NCBI RefSeq assembly: GCF_026262505.1
Contig: NC_067206.1
Coordinates: forward strand, 4,120,879 to 4,184,878
DNA: 64,000 nucleotides
Direction: 5' to 3'
Source: Trichomonas vaginalis G3
Taxonomy: Eukaryota; Parabasalia; Trichomonadida; Trichomonadidae
A program made the position numbers and the translations under genes. How positions within the stretch are numbered: position 1 is the first letter of the stretch; each line of letters opens with the position of its first letter. Under the pieces are notes generated by a model. That model made no database searches and had not been told where the DNA came from. It saw only the letters and a program-made list of their open reading frames with translations. Below are positions 40,755-49,552 of this stretch, piece after piece.

Positions 40755-41563
40755 TTTCTTACGAATTAAAAAAATAAATTATTCAAAAATGTAAGACATA
40801 AATTTTTAAAGTTTATTTTTTCATTCATGAATGATAATTATATCTAATTTCTTTTACTCTCTCGTATATACTAGATTTAAAGAATTCAGAACTTTTACCA
40901 TAATCTCCTAAATGTTTTCTTATCCCTAACGTGTGCCAGTTATTATATGAAACTGTATAAACTTTATCTTTATCTTTGCATCTTTCATCACTTCCAATAT
41001 ATTTATATCTCAGTTTTGATTTAGCATTTTCATATTCATTAACGTTTAATAATTCACAGTCTTCCTTTTTAAATAAATGTTTTATGTATTCAGGATTTAA
41101 TACTCTACGTTTATATGCTCCTAACTTAGTTCTAAAGGTTTTTCTACAAAATTTAGGAATTCCATCCTCTTTAATGTCATCAATGATTTCCATTTCATTA
41201 TTTTCAATTTCTTCTTCTCGTTTATGAGGTCTTTGATTATGACTCCATTGATTCCATGAAATTAAATATTCTTTATCATTATATTTATACCTCATTAGCT
41301 TATTTTGGCTTTCATATTCATTTAATAATTCACAATCTTCATTTTTAAATTGAAGTTTAACCCATTCAGGATTTAAACAATGTTTAATTAATCGCGGAAT
41401 ATCTGACATCATCTATATATAGTTTCTTTTATAAAAGATAAAAAATAAATTATTTTAAAATTAATGTTAATTTTTTAATGATTTATAAATAAATATATTT
41501 TAATGCATCGTCTATATATAGATGTAACAAAAAAAGTCACACAACCCGCACTCATCTACTACT
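40748..41563. repeat. Right TIR of E2 (816 bp)
   Basis: Inverted copy of 22716-23533, nearly identical. It contains the complete TIR gene (40825-41412) and the promoter/start of the gene at 39651-40754. Confidence 0.95.
40825..41412 (-). CDS. TIR-encoded gene with two tandem ~50-residue domains
   Basis: A 195-aa protein lying entirely in the TIR, so the element carries two copies. It contains an internal duplication. Copy 1 (residues about 10-58) reads 'HCLNPEWVKLQFKNEDCELL...KLMRYKYNDKEYLISWNQW'. Copy 2 (about 95-160) reads 'RVLNPEYIKHLFKKEDCELL...KLRYKYIGSD...YTVSYNNW'. The pattern (helix, C-E-L-L turn, Y-x-Y strand, closing W) resembles small nuclease-associated DNA-binding repeats, but without the usual zinc-binding Cys pairs, so this is tentative. 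Its TIR location would let it bind or act at element ends. Confidence 0.65.
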   Translation of the reverse strand: MMSDIPRLIKHCLNPEWVKLQFKNEDCELLNEYESQNKLMRYKYNDKEYLISWNQWSHNQRPHKREEEIENNEMEIIDDIKEDGIPKFCRKTFRTKLGAYKRRVLNPEYIKHLFKKEDCELLNVNEYENAKSKLRYKYIGSDERCKDKDKVYTVSYNNWHTLGIRKHLGDYGKSSEFFKSSIYERVKEIRYNYHS

Positions 41564-41569
41564 GTAAAG
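41564..41569. repeat. Target-site duplication GTAAAG (right)
   Basis: Matches 22710-22715 exactly and is also the first bases of the 14-bp TIR of the element at 41564-42512, into which E2 inserted. Confidence 0.95.
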
Positions 41570-41753
41570 TGTCAAAAATGAAGTGAACCGAATTTTCATG
41601 CATTACAAAATATATCAAAAGTTTTATTTTTATATATAAAGATAACTACTTTTAAAAAAAATACCCTATATATTTTGCCATGTAAACTATTTTTCTCATG
41701 TAAACTTGTCACTTTTGTCAGAAGTGAAGTGAACCGAATTTTCATGCACAACA

Positions 41754-41941
41754 AGTAAACACTACCGTATATTATTTGGCAAACCCAAATTTTAGCTAAA
41801 AGTGACAGGGGAAAAAACGTTTAGTATTAAAAAAAAGACTGATGAGAGCTTCGTTCGAAATATAGAGGGAACTGAGAATGCGCAACCATTCTCAGGGAAT
41901 ATTGGATGCTATTCCCGTTCCCTCTGTATGGAAAATTGAGG
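41754..41941. repeat. 185-bp segment with three-way junction, copy A
   Basis: Starts AGTAAACACTACCG and ends ATTGAGGTTTTCA. It is the inverted twin of 63528-63715. It contains the 62-nt three-way-junction sequence at 41864-41925. Confidence 0.9.
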
Positions 41942-42157
41942 TTTTCAAAGGGAGTTAAAATAATATCAAATTTATACTAATTAACTTCAAAATACAAAAG
42001 TATTTGACAGCTAAAATTAGTTATTTTAGCAAGCCTATCAATACCCTTTTACGATTATTGCTACTTTTTCGAAATAAAATAAATTTATTATCAAAAACCT
42101 TTTTTTCTTAGTAAAAATAAAAATGTTATTTTATATCAAGTTTTTATTCATAAATTT

Positions 42158-42385
42158 TTATAATGTTGTATAAATTTGAAGGTGGAAATCTGTAATAATT
42201 TTATCTTGAAAAGACTTGGCATTCTCAACAATGAATTGAGGGGTATTGCATCCAAATTCTGTAATTTGCGTGAGAATACTAAGCTTGATTTCCATTGGGA
42301 TACTTAATTTCGAAAAATACTGGGTCATTCGTTTTTGAACCTTTGCTGCCTTGACAACTTTATCAAGTAGGTCATCTAAACCCAA
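42158..42385 (-). CDS. Doubtful short ORF (75 aa)
   Basis: MGLDDLLDKVVKAAKVQKRM... has plausible amphipathic helices but no relatives in the window and no promoter box at its start. It may be the remnant of a transposase end in the small element. Low confidence. Confidence 0.25.
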   Translation of the reverse strand: MGLDDLLDKVVKAAKVQKRMTQYFSKLSIPMEIKLSILTQITEFGCNTPQFIVENAKSFQDKIITDFHLQIYTTL

Positions 42386-42619
42386 TTGAAGCGTATTTAA
42401 GTTTGCTGATAAGTTAACTATTAACGATTTAATTTTAAGTTAGTATACATATCAAGTGTACGGAGGCACTGCGCGCCTCCTTACCCATTATATGTGAATT
42501 TGACACTTTACAAAACCGTTAACGTATATTTTACAACACAAACGACAACACTAACTTAACCTTAAATATTTACAAAGCCGCCAACCACTTCACCTCACTA
42601 ATGTAAAAAATAAACGTTT

Positions 42620-42937
42620 TCACTTACAAAAGTATTGCAACTCCTCCCATTGCTGTGCTTCATATAACAGCTCATAATCTTCTGACTCACTTTCTTCTTC
42701 ATATAGGTCAAAATCACTGTCATAGTTTATACCTGTAAGTTTTGACAAAGCTAATGAAACACGCTTACCGTTTGTATCGTATGCTTGTATAAACTTTCCA
42801 TTCTTCATTCCTTCATAAACGCTCAAACTAACTTTACCCCTCCCTCGTATCTGATAGAATGTATTTTCACGAGGAACGAAGAACAAATTCTTGAACTCAT
42901 GACCGTTGTAGTTTGTTATCTCAATAGTTTTCGTCAT
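42620..42937 (-). CDS. Hypothetical E3 protein, 105 aa, acidic C-terminus
   Basis: MTKTIEITNYNGHEFKNLFF begins an N-terminal beta-rich part (FVPRENTFYQIRGRGKVSLS), and the protein ends in an acidic tail (DLYEEESESEDYELLYEAQQ). It is preceded by tandem AAAATAAAAAATAAA. No family is recognised; it is probably co-regulated with the other small genes of the MCP block. Confidence 0.5.
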   Translation of the reverse strand: MTKTIEITNYNGHEFKNLFFVPRENTFYQIRGRGKVSLSVYEGMKNGKFIQAYDTNGKRVSLALSKLTGINYDSDFDLYEEESESEDYELLYEAQQWEELQYFCK

Positions 42938-43036
42938 TTATATAAAAATAAAATAAAAAATAAAATAAAAAATAAACTTAAAAATTAATGATATCACCAC
43001 CCTCACACGTATGAAAACATAGCACAAAAATAAATT

Positions 43037-43083
43037 TAGGTGAAGTGGTGAGATCTCACCTCTTTTTCACCTGTTTTTTCACC
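43037..43083. repeat. GGTGA/TCACC hairpin cluster, E3
   Basis: AGGTGAAGTGGTGAGATCTC pairs with the following TCACC words (AGATCT centre). It is placed just 3' of the gene at 43101-43337 on the minus strand. It is the fifth member of the family, which shows that the signal is shared between E1, E2 and E3. Confidence 0.65.
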
Positions 43084-43100
43084 CTGTTGAATTCATTGCT

Positions 43101-43337
43101 TTATAACTCTCTTCCTTTCTCCAACTCTTCTAACTTCTTCTTAAGTTCAGCAATGTTGTCCTCATGAAGTTTAATCTTTCTCAAAATTCCTTCTTTATCT
43201 AATGGTTGCTTTATCTTTCTAAACTGAACTCTACCATCCTTCATAGTATGAATGTAAAAACCTTCTGGAATAGTTCCTGATTTAATGTATTCTACCAAAA
43301 ACTTTTGTTTCATTGCTTCAGTGACTTTATTTGTCAT
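43101..43337 (-). CDS. Small E3 protein, coiled-coil C-terminus
   Basis: I chose ATG 43335-43337 (MTNKVTEAMKQKFLVEYIKS). The middle 'GFYIHTMKDGRVQFRKIKQP' resembles 'PFYYVSQSKDGKIYVRKRKV' of the gene at 45478-45912, so the two may be paralogues sharing a beta-hairpin. The last 35 residues form a Leu/Lys/Glu coiled coil (EDNIAELKKKLEELEKGREL). The function is unknown. Confidence 0.55.
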   Translation of the reverse strand: MTNKVTEAMKQKFLVEYIKSGTIPEGFYIHTMKDGRVQFRKIKQPLDKEGILRKIKLHEDNIAELKKKLEELEKGREL

Positions 43338-43385
43338 TTCAATCAAATAAAAATTTTAATATTAAATAAAAATAACGTTATTTTT

Positions 43386-43844
43386 TCAGTAAGGAAACGC
43401 AGGAGTTTTACGATTTATTTGAGGAGTAGGTTCTGGTTTAAATGTTGGAGTCGGTTTAGGAGTTGACTTTTGAACAGGAGTTTGTACTTCCATAGGTTCA
43501 GGAGTCATTGAAGGTTTTGCTTGTGAAGGCGTTGGTTTTGGCGAAGGTGTTGGAGTTTGTTTAACTTCAGCTACTTCAGTATTATTTACAACATTTGCTT
43601 TATTTCTTTTCAACATCATAACTGCTCCTGCTGTAGCTAGCAAACCTAGTGGGAGACCATATCTTATATAAGGACTTGACCAAATGCTATTTTTGACAGG
43701 AGCTGGTGGAACACCTAACCTTGGTGAGACTGCTCTTTGCCATTGTGCAGCTCGTAAGAAATATTCAATAGGTGCTCCATAATCGTTTGGTAAAGTTTGT
43801 TTCATAGATGGTGAAGGTTCACGAGAGCTTGATGAAGAACTCAT
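43386..43844 (-). CDS. Membrane-anchored Pro/Thr-rich protein, E3
   Basis: A 152-aa protein with a Ser-rich N-terminus (MSSSSSSREPSPSM) and one transmembrane segment (YGLPLGLLATAGAVMML, residues about 64-80) followed by basic residues. A long disordered Pro/Thr/Lys tail follows (TPTPSPKPTPSQAKPSMTPE). It sits directly downstream of the MCP on the same strand. A virion-associated or inner-membrane protein is plausible. No signal peptide is seen; the topology is inferred. Confidence 0.6.
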   Translation of the reverse strand: MSSSSSSREPSPSMKQTLPNDYGAPIEYFLRAAQWQRAVSPRLGVPPAPVKNSIWSSPYIRYGLPLGLLATAGAVMMLKRNKANVVNNTEVAEVKQTPTPSPKPTPSQAKPSMTPEPMEVQTPVQKSTPKPTPTFKPEPTPQINRKTPAFPY

Positions 43845-43874
43845 TTATAAGCTTTAAAAATAAACGTTCATCCT

Positions 43875-45450
43875 TTATTCCTCACTGTCGTCCGCGGCTA
43901 AGTTATAGTCATCTAATCTTATTATGGGGATGCCATTAGCACGCACCTGAATGGCAAAGCAACAATCCCTCATAAATCCAATAAGTGGCTTTGGTACATT
44001 TTCAGTTGCTAGTTCAATAGGTCCTTTAACAGACAATTTGTATGTTATTGGAGCAGTAGATGTTTGACCTTGCTGGAAGCAAAAGTCCACTTCTGTTGGA
44101 AAACCACATAAGAAATGTGTGTTGTCATAGCTATCCCATTTATGTTCCACACTACCATCATCCACCAATGACCTCATAACATCTTCATTAAATCCTATCA
44201 TATCATTGTTTGTATTGCAGGCGTTCGCAACCATTTCATAAAATACAGGTCCATATGATTTTTCGGGTTCTGCAGGCATATTTCCATAAGCTCCCATGGA
44301 AAGCTGAAGATATTTAAACTTAGGGTTCTCAAAATTAACATAATAGTTGTCTTTCTTTCTAAATAGTGCCCAAATACTTTTAACATTAATAGGCGTATAA
44401 GCTGCTGTAAATGTTGCACTTGAACTATCTGTATTCTTTGAGAATGAACCGTCCATAGGAATCCAATCCATAACTTTAACAGGAAAACATAAAGCCTCGT
44501 TTGTATAATGTTCTACAAGTTCTGTATAAATGTTAGGGTCTAAAGAGAATGACTTTGGATGAATGAAACATTCATTAAAATCCATCTTTGTTCGAAATAG
44601 TTGCTGGGTTACAGTTGTAATAGTAACTGTTCCACTAGCTTCTACTGCCTTCGTTATCATAGTGAATGGTTCATTCCATGGAACAAATTTATTTGTCGGT
44701 GGATTTGAATCTGAAGCAAATGCAACTTTAAGAGTTGGATTGAAAGCAATGATATCATTTACAGATATAGATGTGCATTGTAAGGCGTCGCTACTGAACT
44801 TTACTTTAAGCTGAATGTTTCCTGCAAAAGCTGGAATAAATCGAATAGCTTCTAATGGAAGGAATCTTCTAACAGGAATTCTTAAACGAAGCTTAAAATC
44901 AAATGATTTTCCTGCTGTAATTGGACCACTAACAATTTGTCCTGTTCTGCATGTTCCCGAATGACTCCATACATCTTCATGTCGAGTCTTTGAGAAAACA
45001 TCTACTTTCTTTATTTGTTCGGTAATTTGTGAGTTTGAAGTTATATATGCTTCTTCTCTTGCGTTGTCTTGAGAATATACGATACGACCATTTGCAAGGA
45101 TTTGATATCCAGCAACTGCATAGAAAGCGTCATCGAAACCAATCCAAAATCCTGGTGGGTTTGTTTTATTGGAACCTGAACCAATTTCTTTATCTACAAT
45201 AAATTGACCTTCCATTTTATACGTAATGAATGTATTGTAAAGGTCCAACATATTTTCACCAGGAGGGTGAGAGATTGAATGTTACCCATGTGTTATCTTT
45301 AGCAGTTCCAGGTTGTGATGGAATCTTTGCGTCAGAATATTTTCTATTAGTGTCACCAAATTGAACTGCATTGTCTATGATATCGAAATATGAGCGAATC
45401 TGATGAATATGCTCTGCTGGAGTAAATTCGTTTAACTGTTCGTTTTGCAT
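43875..45450 (-). pseudogene. Major capsid protein (double jelly roll), E3
   Basis: The region encodes the E3 MCP. An N-terminal part (MQNEQLNEFTPAEHIHQIRS) is followed by the jelly-roll body, including 'GKSFDFKLRLRIPVRRFLPL' and 'EAIRFIPAFAGNIQLKVKFS', equivalent to the E2 MCP at about 25600-25690. The main open frame (43875-45251) is about 458 aa, within the usual size. It forms the hexagonal capsomers of the shell. Small virion genes follow in the same direction. The region appears broken (about one break). Confidence 0.75.
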
Positions 45451-45477
45451 GTATTTACTTCGGATAAAAATATCTAT

Positions 45478-45912
45478 TTACTTCATTATTCTCACTCTTC
45501 TTCTTGGCATTCGTGGTGGAAGTTGTTTCTTGACATTTTCAATGAACTGTACATTCTCTTTTGTCTCAACTTCTTTCACTGGCGGGTCAGGATTCTTTGA
45601 CTCGGTTTGTTTTTCAATGAAATTCACGAACTTTGCAATAAGCTCTTGGTTCGTTATTGAAAGTACATCTGGCTTCTTTTCTTCTTGTTCTTTTGGTGGC
45701 TCAGTTTGAACAGAAGGTTTTATATGGGCTTCGTGGACTTCACCCTTGCCATACACCTTAATGTTGTCGCTTTCTGCATTCGCTAATGGAACCTTTCTTT
45801 TTCTTACGTATATTTTACCATCTTTACTCTGACTTACGTAATAGAAAGGATGTTGTATTCCTCTTGCGTCATTTAATATAATAGACTCTCGCTCTGATTT
45901 TGACAAGCTCAT
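45478..45912 (-). CDS. Hypothetical E3 protein, 144 aa, basic C-terminus
   Basis: MSLSKSERESIILNDARGIQ begins an N-terminal part containing 'HPFYYVSQSKDGKIYVRKRK', then a Pro/Glu linker and a short helix (LIAKFVNFIEKQ), ending PRMPRRRVRIMK, strongly basic and possibly nucleic-acid binding. The codons for VYGKGEVHEAH are in a GC-rich mini-palindrome (about 45724-45755). It is upstream of the MCP on the same strand and divergent from 45958 with 45 bp between starts. Confidence 0.55.
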   Translation of the reverse strand: MSLSKSERESIILNDARGIQHPFYYVSQSKDGKIYVRKRKVPLANAESDNIKVYGKGEVHEAHIKPSVQTEPPKEQEEKKPDVLSITNQELIAKFVNFIEKQTESKNPDPPVKEVETKENVQFIENVKKQLPPRMPRRRVRIMK

Positions 45913-45957
45913 TTTACATCGGTTAAAGTTTTAATTTTGTTTTTTATCTGCAGTCAA

Positions 45958-46218
45958 ATGACTCAGACAAGCCCTACGGACAAGACCCAAGGGGTCATAG
46001 ATGTTGAAGCATTGAAGAAAGAAATTCGTGAGCAAATTTTATCCGAACTGAAGGAACAAAAACAAGAACAAAAGCCAGAGAGACCAAAGAGAAAACTTAG
46101 TGAAAAACAACTTGCTGCATTAGCTGCTGGAAGACAGAAGAACCCATGTTTGCTGGCGAAAAAAGCTAGAGAAAAAGCTGAAGCAAAAGCTAAAGAAGCT
46201 GAAGCAAAGAAAGAGTAA
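45958..46218 (+). CDS. Small Lys/Ala-rich coiled-coil protein, E3
   Basis: I chose ATG 45958 (MTQTSPTDKTQGV) over an upstream alternative because it follows the T-rich box (TTTTTATCTGCAGTCAAATG). It is an 86-aa highly charged helix (EQILSELKEQKQEQK) with an AKKAREKAEAKAKEAEAKKE tail, like histone-tail or DNA-condensing virion proteins. A mini-hairpin (GACCCaagGGGTC) lies at 45983-45995. It precedes the penton gene by 24 bp. Confidence 0.55.
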   Translation: MTQTSPTDKTQGVIDVEALKKEIREQILSELKEQKQEQKPERPKRKLSEKQLAALAAGRQKNPCLLAKKAREKAEAKAKEAEAKKE

Positions 46219-46937
46219 ATGGTTTATTTTTATCCGAATTAAATGTATAGACAAATACCTTTATCTGTTGCGTTCAGTAGTGAAAACCCTGACGTCAAAA
46301 TAAAGGGGAACAGAGTAATGTTTAAGTTTCCAACAGACTGGATTGTGAACATAAATGAAGAGAAGTACATTGGCATAACAAATATGTATATAACACGTGC
46401 TTTCAGAAAGGTTGACTTTATACTTCAAGTCGAGATAGAAAATGACGAACAGTCTTTAAGCGCCCAAAACATTCACATATACAAATACTTTAAAGACGAT
46501 ACAACATTGCAACAATGTATGATTTCATTTAATGAAATGTTCGAGAAAAAGTTTAACATTGAAGTACAAACTTTACAGCCTTTACGTGAGTTTCTTGCAC
46601 AACTGAAAGAAGAAGGTAGTCAGCCACAACTTATAGATTTTCATTATGAATTTTATCTCATACCGAAATGGCTCACCAAAAAGGTGACATTTTTGGCGCC
46701 AATAATTTGATTTTTCTGATTCTTTCTATTTAGATATATTTATTTAATATTCATATTCCTTTATATTGCCTCATATTATTTCCCATTTTTAATCATATTA
46801 TACAAATCTTTAATAATTTTTAATGTTTTGAGCTTCAAAATCTTGTTCTAACTATTTTCATTCATATATCCTAGAAAAAATTAAAAAATTTTTTAGAAAT
46901 AAAAATGTTTGTATGTAAAGTATTGAAAATATTCTAG

Positions 46938-47078
46938 ATGAGAAGACATTCTCCAGAAGAGATTGATATTGATTGGCTTTGTGAAGCCATCACAAAATCA
47001 AATAATGGAGTTAAGTTAACTGATATTTGCGCGAAAGCTAAAATAAATCATGAAGGCAGAGTTATATATAATCATACT
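46938..47078 (+). pseudogene. HTH-like ORF truncated by mariner
   Basis: MRRHSPEEIDIDWLCEAITK then SNNGVKLTDICAKAKINHEG looks like a helix-turn-helix and is interrupted by the mariner insertion at TA 47078. It is probably the start of the host transposon's own transposase. The frame runs a few codons into the mariner TIR before stopping at 47118-47120. No family is recognised. Confidence 0.4.
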
Positions 47079-47079
47079 A

Positions 47080-48380
47080 TAGGGTGTCCAAAGGTGCGTT
47101 TAGCACAGCGCTCTATATGAGACTATTAAAGGAGATATATGCTGATTATAAATATATAATAAAAAATATGAATATATGTATATGATGAGTATGTTGTATT
47201 TTGGCGCCATGCCGGAATATAAAATGAATTTTGAGACAAGAGGCGGTTTCGCGGGAAATTTTGGCGGAATTTTTTTTCATTTTAATGAATCATAAAGAAA
47301 ACATCCTCGCTCTTGCAAAAAAATGCAAAGACTGTAAAAAAATCTACGAGACATTGGTAAAATGCTTCGGTATGGATGCTCTTAGCTATTCCACTGTAAC
47401 GTATCATGTTAGGATGTATCACTTCATGAACAAAAAGGCGCCCATCATAAAAATTGACAAAAATCGCCGGATCAAAGAAAAATCAAAGCAATTCTTCAAG
47501 CGCTAGATGAAGACCCAAGAGCATCACTCAGAAGGATAGAGGAGATGACAAAGATACCACGTACAACAGTCAGTTATTATCTGCACAATTATTTGAACTA
47601 CAAACTAGCGTATACACGTTGGGTTCCGCACAACCTTAATTCAGTTCAAAAAAAATCTAGAGTCCAATCTTCGAAAGAGCTCCTCTCTATATTGGGTGCG
47701 TATCAATCCAAGAAGTTTCGCTTTTTAGTAACAGGGGACGAGTCTTGGTTTCAATATGCAACAGAAGCCAAAATCATGTGGATCCCGAAGGATGAAAATC
47801 CGCAAACATTCCCGAAGAAAAAAATTGACACACCAATGATGATGTTGTCGGTTTTTTGGGGCGTGAATGGCATCATCGCAATTGATATTCTTCAAAAACC
47901 TAATACGATGAATGCTCAGTATCTAATTGACAATGTTCTTACTCAAATTATCAATTCTGATGAGTTTGAGAAATCCAAACAACAAAAACAAAAGTTTGCA
48001 ATTCATTTTGATAATTCAAGAGTTCACAAAAGTCATAAGGTAATGAATTACTTGGTGGAAAACAATGTCAAAGTTGTTCCAAACCCAATTTATTCACCTG
48101 ATATTGCACCCTCTGACTTTTATTTATTCGGCACGCTAAAAAAGAGAGCTGAAGGACGCGAATTCGCGAGTCCAGATGATCTTGAAAATTTTGTAAGAGA
48201 GCAATTTGAGCAATTTTCTCATGATGATTTAAAGCGTGTCTTTCAAGCCTGGATCGATCGCTGCGAACGCGTGATTGAATCCAATGGTGATTATATTTAA
48301 ATAAACTTTATATATATGTAACTTGTTTATTTCTATTCGCAGTATTCAGGTTTGTGCTAAACACACCTTTGGACACCCTA
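47080..48380 (+). mobile_element. mariner element (Tvmar1-like), 1301 bp
   Basis: TIRs are TAGGGTGTCCAAAGGTGCGT... at 47080 and its inverse ending at 48380 (27 bp with one mismatch), flanked by TA duplications (47078-47079 and 48381-48382). Size and transposase fit the mariner family known as Tvmar1 in Trichomonas vaginalis. The close match of its ends suggests a young copy. Confidence 0.9.
47285..48300 (+). pseudogene. mariner transposase (D,D34D), frameshifted
   Basis: The N-terminal HTH part starts at ATG 47285 (MNHKENILALAKKCKDCKKI). The second HTH (MTKIPRTTVSYYLHNYLNYK) and the catalytic domain lie in another frame from about 47480 to the stop at 48300, so there is a frameshift near 47476-47490. 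The catalytic triad is visible: D in VTGDESWF, D in IHFDNSRVH and D in PDIAPSDFYLF, with 34 residues between the last two, the mariner signature. It cuts and pastes the element at TA sites. This copy would not make a full protein from one frame. Confidence 0.9.
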
Positions 48381-48592
48381 TATCTTAAAGTATTCCTAGA
48401 AATTTCCAAAATTAACCGAAATATAACTGTACAGAATTACTATTTTCGAGATAAAATTCATATGGAAATACTAATTCATAACGCTTTATGTTATATAAAA
48501 TTTAATTTATAAAAATTTCAAAATAAATCAAATTTAACACAATGAATATAACTGCAATCGAGGTTTTTGACGATTGATTCTTACGAGAAGTT

Positions 48593-48832
48593 TTCCAAAC
48601 TTTGAGTTAATGTCAACACATTAACTCAAAGTTTGGAAGTCTAATAAGGGGAATTGTAGGCTATGAGGTACTGATTATATATCAGTGCCTCATAGCCTGC
48701 AATTCCCATTAGAAATCGGAGAAACTTTGTCCGCATAACTTATGATGCGGACAAAGTTTCTCCCATTTCTACTTAGAATGAAAGGGCAAGAGGTATATAG
48801 GTACACTATATATCTCTTGCCCTTTCCTTCTT
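48593..48832. repeat. Diverged single four-hairpin unit
   Basis: Four hairpins occur in the same order as the big satellite. Hairpin 1 has a 21-bp perfect stem with a 4-nt loop at 48593-48638, hairpin 2 is at about 48649-48707, hairpin 3 at about 48719-48762 with an 8-nt loop, and hairpin 4 at about 48777-48830. The sequence differs from the array at many positions, but paired bases change together. It lies near the right end of the transposon in the penton gene. Confidence 0.9.
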
Positions 48833-49552
48833 ACCTAAAGACTTCCAATCTTATTTTTTTTCCAATTTTTCCCCTAAATTTAAATCTTATATAATATAAA
48901 TAAAATGCATAATATCAATCACAAAAATTAATGTTTATTTTTTTAATTAAAATTGCCGCGCAATTTAAGGTTTTCTGTCACTTTTTTGTTAGCCATTTCG
49001 GTACGAAACACTTTCATTATGAATTTAATGAAAATGAAGATGGAACACATGACTGTCAGTTTGTTGTATTCTCACCATTCAATGAAGTCGCTAAAGAGAA
49101 AGAAAATCCATTACGTATAAGATTTCAAATCTCTGAACCAAGTGATGATTTCAAGAATGTTTTCAATTATGATGCAATGCTTCCGAGGAAAAATGAATTT
49201 TCAAAGATTGTAACACCTGGCATTTGGGATAGAAAGCAAGCTATATTATATTCAAACTTAAGTAAGGGAGTTGAAAATGAGTTCATTGGTCATACAAGAA
49301 CTACACCACTGCCAAATCCTAAATACTATAAATTAACTGGCTTCAATCGTGAGTTTTGGGTAGACATGTTCTCCACTCATGACCATAACTGCCCAGTGTT
49401 CTTACCTCCAGACCATAAGGACTATCTCTACATTGAAGCACAACTCTTAAACTCTACCATCGCAGTATTGTAAATGACCACATGGGCTTCGCCCTTGCCG
49501 CTAGTTTTATTTTTATCACGAATGACCTCATTGCTGACAAAAATAAATGACC

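Larger units (their letters stand above)
22716..41563. mobile_element. Polinton/Maverick E2, complete ends, 18.85 kb (fossil)
   Basis: Starts AGTAGTAGATGAG and ends with its inverse, in keeping with the AG...CT ends known for Mavericks. It is flanked by a perfect 6-bp duplication GTAAAG (22710-22715 and 41564-41569). The terminal inverted repeats are 818 and 816 bp and nearly identical, which points to a fairly young insertion. It carries MCP, packaging ATPase, CCG protein, penton-like, fibre, KilA-N, integrase and PolB genes plus small virion-like peptides. No maturation protease was recognised. Several genes are broken (about ten breaks in all, mostly PolB, integrase, penton and fibre), so it looks structurally whole at its ends but not intact. 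Confidence 0.95.
41564..42512. mobile_element. Short DNA element with 14-bp TIR TGTAAAGTGTCAAA (interrupted by E2)
   Basis: GTAAAGTGTCAAA at 41564-41576 (with the preceding T left of E2 at 22709) is the inverse of TTTGACACTTTACA at 42499-42512. The sequence GAAGTGAACCGAATTTTCATGC occurs twice inside (41581 and 41727). E2 inserted one base into its left TIR. It contains the 185-bp segment with a three-way junction (41754-41941) and one doubtful short frame. No matching target duplication was found. Confidence 0.55.
46654..49011. mobile_element. DNA transposon in the penton gene (imperfect TIRs), with nested mariner
   Basis: Ends are imperfect inverted repeats: TACCGAAATGGCTCACCAAA at 46661 and its inverse ending at 49003 (TTAGCCATTTCGGTA). 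The 15-bp direct repeat TTTCATTATGAATTT flanks at 46639-46653 and 49012-49026. It contains an HTH-like N-terminal ORF (46938), the mariner (47080-48380) and a single diverged four-hairpin unit (48593-48832). The superfamily is uncertain; the long direct repeat would suit a Mutator-like element. Confidence 0.55.
46243..49473 (+). pseudogene. Penton-like minor capsid gene, E3, split by a transposon
   Basis: The 5' part (46243 to about 46653: MYRQIPLSVAFSSENPDVKI, then FKFPTDWIVNINEEKYIGIT) and the 3' part (about 49012-49473: RIRFQISEPSDDFKNVFNYD, ending with LYIEAQLLNSTIAVL) flank an inserted DNA transposon. The 15-bp stretch TTTCATTATGAATTT is found on both sides. The beta-rich pattern matches E1 472-1440. 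It converges on the PolB gene, whose end is at 49553. It is a fossil. Confidence 0.6.

Noticed and set aside
41864-41925. A parvovirus inverted terminal repeat
   Set aside because: Only the T-shaped architecture is similar; there is no Rep-binding repeat, parvoviral gene or sequence match.
46654-46660. A standard short target duplication abutting the TACCGAAATGGCT TIRs
   Set aside because: The bases directly next to the TIRs do not match; only the 15-bp repeat a few bases further out does, so the superfamily stays open.
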